Part shown: positions 9,477 to 17,299 of the stretch, piece after piece | Position numbering within the stretch: position 1 is the stretch's first letter | Layout: each line of letters begins with the position of its first letter | Origin: Rhodanobacter sp. 67-28 | Lineage (GTDB): Bacteria; Pseudomonadota; Gammaproteobacteria; Xanthomonadales; Rhodanobacteraceae | DNA length: 43,811 nt | Direction of reading: 5' to 3' | Assembly: GCA_001898415.1 (NCBI GenBank) | Contig: MKTU01000046.1 | Location: 1 to 43,811, forward strand | The notes under the pieces: model-generated | The model's input: only the letters and a program-made list of their open reading frames with translations | The model's database searches: none | What the model was told of the DNA's origin: nothing | Translations under genes and position numbers: made by a program

Positions 9477-10663
9477 GCGGGCACCCGGCGTTTGGACGTC
9501 CGTACCGCTTCGGCGCGGGCCAGTGCGGCGTCGACGTCGCGCAGCAGGTCGTCGCCGTCCTCGATGCCCACCGACACGCGCAGCAGGCTGTCGGAAATGC
9601 CCGCCGTGCGCCGCGCCTCCGGCGCCATCGAGGCGTGCGTCATGGTCGCCGGGTGCGCAATCAGGCTTTCCACGCCGCCCAGCGATTCGGCCAGCGAGAA
9701 ATATTCCAGTCCATCGACGAAGGCCTCGATCTGCGGCACGTCGCCGTCCAGTTCGAAGCTGAGCATGGCGCCGAAGCCGAGCTGCTGGCGCGCCGCCAGC
9801 ACATGGCCGGGGTGGCCGGCCAGGCCCGGGTAGTAGACCTTGCGCACGGCAGCATGGCCGTCCAGCCGCTCGGCCAGGCGCGCCGCGTTCTCCTGATGCT
9901 GGCGCAGGCGCACGCCCAGCGTGCGCAGGCCGCGCAGGGTGAGGTAGCTGTCGAACGGCGCGCCGGTGAGCCCGGTGCAGTTGGCCCACCACTTCAGCTG
10001 CTCGGCCACCGCCGCGTCGCGCGCCACCACAGCGCCGCCGACCACGTCGCTGTGGCCGTTGATGTACTTGGTGGTCGAGTGCACCACCACGTCCGCGCCG
10101 AGCAGCAAGGGCTGCTGCAGTGCCGGCGACAGGAAGGTGTTGTCGACCACCAGCAGCGCGCCGGCCGCATGCGCGGCTTGCGCGACGTGGCGGATGTCGG
10201 TGATCCGCAGCAGCGGATTGGATGGCGTCTCCACCCATACCAGCGCCGGCTTGCGCGCCAGCGCCGCGGCCAGTGCCACGTTGTCGGTGAGGTCGGCGAA
10301 CTCGACCGCGAAGCGCCCCTTCTTCGCCCACGCGTCCAGCAGGCGCCAGCTGCCGCCGTAGCAATCGTGCGCCGCCAGCACGGTGGCGCCGGGCGGCACC
10401 AGTTCCAGTGCCAGCGCCACCGCCGACATGCCGCTGGAAGTGACCACCGCGCCGGCGCCCTGCTCCAGCTCCGCCAGCGCCTCGGCCAGCAGGTCGCGGG
10501 TGGGATTGCCGCTGCGCGAATAGTCGTATGCGCGCTTGCGACCGAAGCCCTCGAAGCTGTAGTTGGTCGACAGGTGCAGCGCCGGCACCACCGCGCCGTG
10601 CTGGGTGTCGCTTTCGATGCCGGCGCGCACGGCGCGGGTACAGGGGGCGGGGGTGGCGCTCAT
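9473..10663 (-). CDS. metB: Cystathionine gamma-synthase / O-acylhomoserine lyase
   Basis: PLP enzyme of the Cys/Met metabolism family, 396 residues. It joins an O-acylhomoserine with cysteine (or sulfide) on the way to methionine. The PLP lysine is in VVHSTTKYINGHSD (K199). Also visible are YDYSRSGNPTRDLLA, SSGMSAVALAL, the DNTFLSP strand with the PLP-binding aspartate, and ESLGGVESLIAHPATMTHA near the C-terminus. Whether it is a gamma-synthase or a direct sulfhydrylase cannot be decided by eye; metB is the usual name in this operon context. The start at 10663 has GGAGA about seven bases upstream; a longer frame to 10885 has no such support and runs through REP sequence. Confidence 0.92.
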   Translation of the reverse strand: MSATPAPCTRAVRAGIESDTQHGAVVPALHLSTNYSFEGFGRKRAYDYSRSGNPTRDLLAEALAELEQGAGAVVTSSGMSAVALALELVPPGATVLAAHDCYGGSWRLLDAWAKKGRFAVEFADLTDNVALAAALARKPALVWVETPSNPLLRITDIRHVAQAAHAAGALLVVDNTFLSPALQQPLLLGADVVVHSTTKYINGHSDVVGGAVVARDAAVAEQLKWWANCTGLTGAPFDSYLTLRGLRTLGVRLRQHQENAARLAERLDGHAAVRKVYYPGLAGHPGHVLAARQQLGFGAMLSFELDGDVPQIEAFVDGLEYFSLAESLGGVESLIAHPATMTHASMAPEARRTAGISDSLLRVSVGIEDGDDLLRDVDAALARAEAVRTSKRRVPA

Positions 10664-10700
10664 GTCGTTCTCCGGGTCTTCTTCGTCGTGTCTTCTGGTC

Positions 10701-10759
10701 GTAGGGCGGGCACCGCCCGCCGCCGGTGCCGGGCGAATGGCGGGCAGTGCCCGCCCTAC
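10701..10759. repeat. Inverted REP pair inside the met operon (family A)
   Basis: Forward unit 10701-10721 and reverse unit 10739-10759, 17 bases apart, same family as 2454-2529. They occupy the metX-metB gap. The reverse unit's GTAG supplies the metX stop codon (TAG at 10756-10758). In mRNA the pair would fold into one long or two short hairpins, which could protect the upstream metX segment from 3' exonucleases. Confidence 0.85.
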
Positions 10760-11766
10760 AGGGCTAGCGCCTCGCGCAGCAGCGGCGCGAGTTGTTCGGG
10801 TTCTTTCAGGAAGGCGTCGTGGCCGTAGGGCGACTCGACCACTTCGAGCGTGGCCGGGCCGCGCAGGCGGCGCTGCAACTCGCACAGGTCGGCCAGCGGC
10901 ACCAGCCGGTCGGACGGAAAGCCGATCAGCGTCGCCGGCGCGGCCACCTGCTCGGGCTCGACCTGGTGCAGGTCGATCGATTCGGACAGGGCGAGGAAGC
11001 GATCGGCATCGAAGCGCTCGACGAAACGCCGGCCCTGGTGCTCCAGGTAATCCTCGACCGGGAAATGGAAGCGTTCCGCGCGCTGCTCGGGCGCGCCGGC
11101 GAAGCGGCGACCGAATTCGGCGCTGCCGCGATAGGTGGTGATCGCCAGCTGCCGCGCCAGCGCCAGCGCCTCGTCGACATGGCCGCTGGCCTGGCCCAGC
11201 CGCACGATGCCGCGCTGCACGCTGCGCTGGGCGGTGCTGAGCGGGTGCGGCCGGTGGGCACCGGCCAGCAGCACGAGTCGGTCTGCCGCACGCGGATGGC
11301 GGGCGGCGAAGGCCAGCGCCACCATCGCACCGTAGGACGAGCCGACGAAGGCATGCGCGCGGGCGATGCCCAGCACGCGCAGCAGGCCAGCCAGCGCATC
11401 GGCCTGGTCCTCGCTGGAGATCGCCTCGGCGCCGAGTTGCGCGCTATCCAGCCAGTCGATCGACAGCACCCGGCAACGCGTCAGGTCGATCGCCGCGCCG
11501 TCGTTGGCCAACTCCCGCCACCAGCCGGCCGCACCGCTCACATCGCAATCGGCCGAGATGCCGCCCTGCACGATCACCGTGGGTCCGCCCACCGCGCCGT
11601 GCCACGCGTAGCCAACCTCGACTTCGCGCGGGCCGCTGCCGTACTTCGGCTGCAGGATCAGCCGGCGGCTGTCGCGCCGGGCGGCCAGGCGCAGGCACGG
11701 TTCCGCCGACGGCACGAACGCGTCGTGCGGGGTGTCGATACATCGGGCTTGGGACTGCAAGGTCAT
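10756..11766 (-). CDS. metX: MetX-like homoserine O-acyltransferase, divergent type
   Basis: Alpha/beta-hydrolase acyltransferase that activates homoserine (or possibly serine) with an acyl-CoA. The 336-residue protein has the oxyanion-side VIVQGGISAD, a nucleophile elbow GSSYGAM (Ser144), a late aspartate in GFPSDRLVP and a histidine in SPYGHDAF. Canonical MetX proteins are longer (about 380 residues) and usually show GGSMGGMQ at the elbow, so this is a divergent member. As known for some xanthomonad MetX-like enzymes, the donor may be succinyl-CoA and the acceptor may even be serine. The start at 11766 has GGAG at 11775-11778. The open frame to 11859 crosses the SAM riboswitch and is rejected. 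It is the first gene of the met operon. The stop codon lies in a REP foot. Confidence 0.85.
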   Translation of the reverse strand: MTLQSQARCIDTPHDAFVPSAEPCLRLAARRDSRRLILQPKYGSGPREVEVGYAWHGAVGGPTVIVQGGISADCDVSGAAGWWRELANDGAAIDLTRCRVLSIDWLDSAQLGAEAISSEDQADALAGLLRVLGIARAHAFVGSSYGAMVALAFAARHPRAADRLVLLAGAHRPHPLSTAQRSVQRGIVRLGQASGHVDEALALARQLAITTYRGSAEFGRRFAGAPEQRAERFHFPVEDYLEHQGRRFVERFDADRFLALSESIDLHQVEPEQVAAPATLIGFPSDRLVPLADLCELQRRLRGPATLEVVESPYGHDAFLKEPEQLAPLLREALAL

Positions 11767-11774
11767 GCCAGTGG

Positions 11775-11807
11775 CTCCGGTCGGCATCGCCCCGCGGGGG
11801 ACCGGAG
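11775..11807 (-). promoter_or_regulatory. Shine-Dalgarno-sequestering hairpin of metX
   Basis: On the transcript, CTCCGGTC (11807 to 11800) can pair perfectly with GACCGGAG (11782 to 11775), 17 bases apart. The second arm contains the metX Shine-Dalgarno GGAG, eight bases before the ATG at 11766. No U tract follows, so this looks like a translational rather than a terminator-type expression platform for the upstream riboswitch. Confidence 0.65.
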
Positions 11808-11854
11808 TGGCCGCCGCCCGTGACTCGGCGGCGCAGGCCGCGAAACGGGTGACG

Positions 11855-11967
11855 CCCATCTACCGGCAGGTGCACCGCGCACCTCCGCAGGAGTTGGCAC
11901 CTTGACGGAAACGCTCCGCAGGTTGCCCCGGCTTCAAAGGGCCTGTCCCTCAGCCGGTCTCGATGAG
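11855..11967 (-). promoter_or_regulatory. SAM-I (S-box) riboswitch aptamer
   Basis: The minus strand carries the S-box core: GAGGGACAGGCCC, TTTGAAGCC, GGGGCAACC, then AAGGTGCCAACTCCTGC. P1 pairs CTCATC (11967 to 11962) with GATGGG (11860 to 11855), including one G-U pair. P4 is AGGTGC/GCACCT with a five-base loop. These features and the position 89 bases before metX fit a SAM-binding aptamer that turns off methionine synthesis when SAM is abundant. Confidence 0.93.
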
Positions 11968-11974
11968 TGGACGG

Positions 11975-12003
11975 ATGGTGGCGCCTGGAACGCCTTGTGT
12001 CAA
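11975..12003 (-). promoter_or_regulatory. Promoter of the met operon
   Basis: A perfect -35 box TTGACA (12003 to 11998) is followed after 17 bases by CACCAT (11980 to 11975) as a weak -10. Transcription would start near 11968, just ahead of riboswitch helix P1 (11967). The good fit between predicted start and aptamer supports the call. Confidence 0.65.
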
Positions 12004-12004
12004 T

Positions 12005-12028
12005 AGACGTCTAAACATCTAAACGTTT
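12005..12028. promoter_or_regulatory. Three tandem 8-bp boxes resembling MetJ operators
   Basis: AGACGTCT, AAACATCT and AAACGTTT lie head to tail at 12005-12012, 12013-12020 and 12021-12028. The first is identical to the enterobacterial met-box consensus and the array has the tandem 8-bp phasing that MetJ uses. It abuts the -35 box of the met operon. The regulator in this organism is not known to me; SahR-type regulators are an alternative. Confidence 0.6.
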
Positions 12029-12069
12029 ATATGGGTGGGTGACATTCCGTCGCATTTTCGAGCGATGGC

Positions 12070-12090
12070 GGCGGGCAGTGCCCGCCCTAC
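12070..12090 (-). repeat. Single REP element (family A)
   Basis: One 21-base unit in reverse orientation (GGCGGGCAGTGCCC...CTAC on the plus strand), identical to the reverse unit in the metX-metB gap. It lies between the met-operon operator and the dioxygenase gene. Unlike the other family A copies it has no inverted partner nearby. Confidence 0.8.
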
Positions 12091-12133
12091 GGGTTGCGCG
12101 ATCGGCGCACTGTCCGGCTGCGGGGGATGCTGC

Positions 12134-12139
12134 TACCGT
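12134..12139 (+). promoter_or_regulatory. Extended -10 box for the dioxygenase gene
   Basis: TACCGT preceded by TGC (12131-12133) gives an extended -10. The ATG at 12148 is only eight bases downstream and no Shine-Dalgarno is seen, so the transcript is probably leaderless or nearly so. Confidence 0.45.
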
Positions 12140-12147
12140 GTCGCCCC

Positions 12148-12894
12148 ATGACTCCCCCTCTCGACCGCCCCGCCTTGCAGGCCCGCCTGCATCGCGACGG
12201 CTTCGCCTTCGTCACCGCCGAACACATGCGCCAGTTGCTGCCGATGCCGGAGATGGATGACTGGCCGGCCTTTCGCGCCAGTTGGAACGACCTGGCACCC
12301 GACACCTACCTGGCGGCGGTAGGTCGGCATCGCAGCCGGCGCCACGCCACGTTCGCGATCGAGCCGGACGGCACGCTGCAGCGCCAGCCGCACCAGCCGC
12401 ACTGGCAGAGTGCGCGCTACAACCCGTTGCAGGGCGACATCCAGCGCTGGTTCCTGCCGATCCGGCCGGCGCTGGCCGGTGGCGCCAGCATGCGCTGCAT
12501 CCTGCAGTTTGCGCATGCGCTGTTCGCCCCGATGGCGGTCGGCGGGCCGCGCCGCTGGCATGTCGAGACGCACCAGTTCCGCATCGAGGCGCGCGCCGAC
12601 GAGCCTGGCGAGCCCACCCCGGAGGGCGTCCACCACGACGGCGTCGACTACGTGCTGGTGCTGCTGATCGACCGCCAGAACATCGAGAGCGGCACCACCA
12701 CCATCCACGCCGATGACGGCGCGCTGCTGGGCAGTTTCACCCTGGCCCATCCGCTGGACGCGGCCATGGTCATCGATGCCCGCGTCAGCCATGGCGTCAC
12801 CGCGGTCACCCCGATCGACCCGGCGCAAGCGTCGCATCGCGACGTGCTGGTGGTGACCTTTCGCGCTGCGGCGCCGGCGTCCCCCGGCGCCTGA
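12148..12894 (+). CDS. 2-oxoglutarate/Fe(II) dioxygenase (PF10014-like, BsmA/IDO type)
   Basis: A 248-residue protein resembling the 2OG-Fe dioxygenase family that includes Bacillus L-isoleucine 4-hydroxylase and E. coli BsmA. The iron-binding HxD motif is in EGVHHDGVDYV, the distal histidine is probably in ARVSHGVTAV, and an arginine for 2-oxoglutarate follows (HRDVLVVTFR). The mid-region has WHVETHQFRI and NIESGTTTI, also typical. Such enzymes hydroxylate free aliphatic amino acids, and some oxidise methionine to its sulfoxide. It is divergent from the methionine operon, so an amino-acid substrate is attractive but unproven. Start at 12148 is chosen from the adjacent -10 box; an upstream ATG (12094) runs through REP-flanking sequence. 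Confidence 0.75.
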   Translation: MTPPLDRPALQARLHRDGFAFVTAEHMRQLLPMPEMDDWPAFRASWNDLAPDTYLAAVGRHRSRRHATFAIEPDGTLQRQPHQPHWQSARYNPLQGDIQRWFLPIRPALAGGASMRCILQFAHALFAPMAVGGPRRWHVETHQFRIEARADEPGEPTPEGVHHDGVDYVLVLLIDRQNIESGTTTIHADDGALLGSFTLAHPLDAAMVIDARVSHGVTAVTPIDPAQASHRDVLVVTFRAAAPASPGA

Positions 12895-12973
12895 GCGCAC
12901 CTCGCCGGCGGCCATTTGCGCCATCGAATCGGCCGCTGCGACAATCACCGAACGGCCTCATCGCGAGCACGCC

Positions 12974-13327
12974 ATGCCCCTAGTCGCCAACATCCTGATC
13001 GTCCTGATCGCGCTGCTGCACCTGTGGTTCCTGATCCTCGAGATGTTCCTGTGGACGCGACCTTCCGGTCGCCGCGCGTTCGGCCTCAGCGAGGAGTTCG
13101 CCGAGCAGTCGCGTGCGCTGGCGGCCAACCAGGGGCTGTACAACGGCTTCCTCGTCGCCGGGCTGATCTGGGGCGTGTGGCTGGGTCCGGACGGGTTCGC
13201 CATCAAGGTGTTCTTCCTTGGCTGCGTGCTCGCCGCGGGCGTGTTCGGCGGGCTCACCGCGGCGCGCAAGATCCTCTGGTTCCAGGCACTGCCGGCCGCG
13301 GTCGCGTTGCTGCTGGTGCTCGCTTGA
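12974..13327 (+). CDS. DUF1304 family small membrane protein
   Basis: A 117-residue protein with four predicted membrane helices (about 4-26, 50-70, 76-94 and 98-116). The pattern LWFLILEMFLWTRPSGRRAFGL, then ALAANQGLYNGFLVAGLIWG, matches the DUF1304 family, whose role is unknown. The second segment contains the conserved N-Q-G-x-Y-N. A -10-like GACAAT lies at 12938-12943. The stop overlaps the TTG start of the next gene (TTGA, 13324-13327), so both are probably co-translated. Confidence 0.85.
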   Translation: MPLVANILIVLIALLHLWFLILEMFLWTRPSGRRAFGLSEEFAEQSRALAANQGLYNGFLVAGLIWGVWLGPDGFAIKVFFLGCVLAAGVFGGLTAARKILWFQALPAAVALLLVLA

Positions 13328-14007
13328 GCCGCGCGCAGGGCACCACCCGGGACGCGGTGGGGGCGCGCTTTGATCCGGCGCTGATGCTGCGCGCCCGCGA
13401 GCGCAGCTGGGCGGCGCTGCAGGCGATTCGCGCGCGCATGCAACCGGGCATCAGCGAACCCGAGGCGGTGGCGCTCGCCCACGAGGTGTTCGCCGAACTC
13501 GGCAGCGAGCGGTTGTGGCACCGGCCGCTGATCCGCATCGGCCGCAACACCACCAAGGGGTTCCGCGAACCTTCCGAGCCGGGCGTGCGGCTGGGCGAGA
13601 ACGACAGCTACTTCATCGACCTCGGACTGGTCTTCGACGGCCACGAAGGCGACGTGGGCGATACCTTCGTGGTCGGTCACGCGCCGCAACGCCAGGCCTG
13701 CGCCGACGCGGCGCGCGCCCTGTTCCGGCAGGTGGCCGACGCCTGGCGCCACGACGGCCTGAGCGGCCGCGCCCTGTACGCCTTCGCCGCCCAACGCGCC
13801 GCGGCCATGGGCTGGCGTTTCAACCAGGCGATCAAGGGCCACCGGGTCAGCGATTTTCCGCACGCGATCCACCACGGCGGCGACCTCGGCGACCTCGACC
13901 GCGTGCCGGCCAGCGGCCTGTGGATACTGGAGATCCAGCTCGCCCACCCGAGCGAACCCTTCGGCGCCTTCCACGAAGACCTGCTCGAGGGCAACCGCCT
14001 GAGCTGA
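13324..14007 (+). CDS. M24 family metallopeptidase (Xaa-Pro aminopeptidase-like)
   Basis: A 227-residue protein with the creatinase/aminopeptidase (pita-bread) fold only, lacking the N-terminal domain of full aminopeptidase P. Metal ligands are recognisable in order: aspartates in FIDLGLVFDGHEGDVGDTF, a histidine in FPHAIHHGG, and glutamates in WILEIQLAHP and FHEDLLEGN. The N-terminal part MLRARERSWAALQAIRARM is family-typical. The likely start is the TTG at 13324, overlapping the DUF1304 stop; a GTG at 13357 is an alternative. An ATG at 12916 in the same frame lies inside the upstream gene and is rejected. The substrate is unknown; single-domain members are often cytoplasmic peptidases of unclear specificity. 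Confidence 0.85.
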   Translation: MSRAQGTTRDAVGARFDPALMLRARERSWAALQAIRARMQPGISEPEAVALAHEVFAELGSERLWHRPLIRIGRNTTKGFREPSEPGVRLGENDSYFIDLGLVFDGHEGDVGDTFVVGHAPQRQACADAARALFRQVADAWRHDGLSGRALYAFAAQRAAAMGWRFNQAIKGHRVSDFPHAIHHGGDLGDLDRVPASGLWILEIQLAHPSEPFGAFHEDLLEGNRLS

Positions 14008-14132
14008 GGGTCGCGCCGGTCACAAGCTGACGCATCGCGTCGCTGGCCGCCGGCAGCGCGACCGGCCGAGGCAGGCGCAGCCTGGGCCGGCGCTGCCCGC
14101 GCTGGCGCGGCCGGCGGCGTGGACAAGACTTT

Positions 14133-14148
14133 TGGCACCGCTCGTGCA
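14133..14148 (+). promoter_or_regulatory. Possible sigma-54 promoter
   Basis: TGGCACCGCTCGTGCA has the invariant GG (14134-14135) and GC (14146-14147) exactly ten bases apart, and TGGCAC matches the -24 element. The -12 element is GTGCA instead of TTGCA. Predicted transcription start is near 14159, about 60 bases before the gene at 14219. Confidence 0.4.
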
Positions 14149-14218
14149 TGAGCCAAGGCAGGCAACGCGACGCGCCCCATTCGCCGGGTCGCCGCCACTG
14201 GGGAACGAGGACACGCAC

Positions 14219-14665
14219 ATGCTGGCCACTACAACCGACTCCGCCGATACGTCAGATCGACACGACCAGACCGTGCGCCGCTTCATGGAGCACGCCCGCG
14301 CGGTCGCCGCCGGCGAAGCCGAGGGCGACGTGTTCACCTGGTTCCTGGCCGGCGAATACCAGTGGGAAATGGAAGCCGCCGGCACCTGGCTGGTGGAGTC
14401 GCCGGCAAGCCGGTTGTCCGTGACGGAGAAGGACACCATGCGCCACTTCATGTCGTGCATGCCGGCGATCCGCGACGCCATCCTGGACGGCCGCAAGGCC
14501 GCCGCACGGCGCAACGACAGCTCACTCGCGCCCGAATGGACCGACTGGCTGGAACTGGCCGCGCTGCCGAGCTGGAACGACTTCACCATCCGCACCGCGA
14601 TCCTGCTCAGCCAACTGGGCGAACCGGCGCGCAACGACCCGCACTACGGCATCGTCGCGGGCTGA
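14219..14665 (+). CDS. Hypothetical protein, unknown family
   Basis: I do not recognise this 148-residue protein. It is soluble, without signal peptide or membrane segment, rich in alanine, tryptophan and acidic residues, and looks mainly helical. Tryptophan-containing stretches (VFTWFLAGEYQWEMEAAGTWLVE and PEWTDWLELAALPSWND) are spread over the length. Coding potential is supported by normal codon use and a GAACGAGG Shine-Dalgarno-like stretch before the ATG at 14219. It stands alone between the M24 gene and EF-G. A possible sigma-54 promoter lies 70 bases upstream, which could point to regulated or stress-linked expression. The in-frame ATG at 14132 is upstream of the predicted transcript start and is not preferred. 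Confidence 0.75.
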   Translation: MLATTTDSADTSDRHDQTVRRFMEHARAVAAGEAEGDVFTWFLAGEYQWEMEAAGTWLVESPASRLSVTEKDTMRHFMSCMPAIRDAILDGRKAAARRNDSSLAPEWTDWLELAALPSWNDFTIRTAILLSQLGEPARNDPHYGIVAG

Positions 14666-14674
14666 GCCTGCGCC

Positions 14675-14779
14675 CCCTCCCCGGCTTGCGGGGGAGGGTC
14701 GGGTGGCTCGCTCCCGGCAAACGAGGAGCGAGAACAAGAACCTCATCCCCTCACCCTCCCCATCCCCGGGGGAGCGGCA
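14675..14779. repeat. GC-rich inverted repeat element
   Basis: A hairpin CCCTCCCC/GGGGAGGG (14675-14682 and 14691-14698) is followed about 60 bases later by a related inverted stretch (CACCCTCCCC...GGGGGAG, about 14752-14779). Together they look like a larger symmetrical repeat unit between the hypothetical gene and EF-G. The first hairpin starts ten bases after the stop codon and could assist termination. Confidence 0.5.
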
Positions 14780-14840
14780 GCGCGTGGCGCACCGCCACCC
14801 GTGCCCGGCCACGCCCTGATCCCTGCACGTCCCTCCTCGC

Positions 14841-14846
14841 TACAAT
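14841..14846 (+). promoter_or_regulatory. Probable -10 box of the EF-G gene
   Basis: TACAAT, five of six matches to the -10 consensus, 55 bases before the ATG at 14902. I see no convincing -35 box at the normal distance. Confidence 0.4.
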
Positions 14847-14901
14847 GGGCGGATCGCCGGTCGCATCCTGCGCTTCCGGCCCTCTCCAATGGACGCGCGT
14901 C

Positions 14902-17031
<2,130 letters not shown>

Positions 17032-17075
17032 GTCCGACAGCCGCTGCGACGAGAACCGCCGCGACACATGGAGCA

Positions 17076-17104
17076 GGCCCGGGAGCTGGTATCCCGGGCC
17101 TTTT
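17076..17104 (+). terminator. Intrinsic terminator after EF-G
   Basis: A perfect 9-bp stem GGCCCGGGA / TCCCGGGCC with a seven-base loop (GCTGGTA) is followed by TTTT, 45 bases after the EF-G stop. Confidence 0.85.
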
Positions 17105-17299
17105 CGCTGGTGGCTGCCCGCGGCGACCACGGCACTTTTTACGCGAATTTTATGCCGTCACCGCGTGGCGCTATGCCGCTGTTACGGCCCGACGCCCAGA
17201 CTGCGCGCCTGATCCATTCCAGGCAGTGCAGATGTTTCACCTCGTCGTTCTTCCCGTCGCACCGGCATCCGCCGGGCCCATCGCCATCGGCCATGGCGC

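Noticed and set aside
11767..11859. N-terminal extension of metX
   Set aside because: The codons cross the SAM-I aptamer helix P1 and the platform; a good Shine-Dalgarno sits before 11766.
12916..13323. Extended start for the M24 gene
   Set aside because: It would overlap the whole DUF1304 gene, which is a recognised family in another frame.
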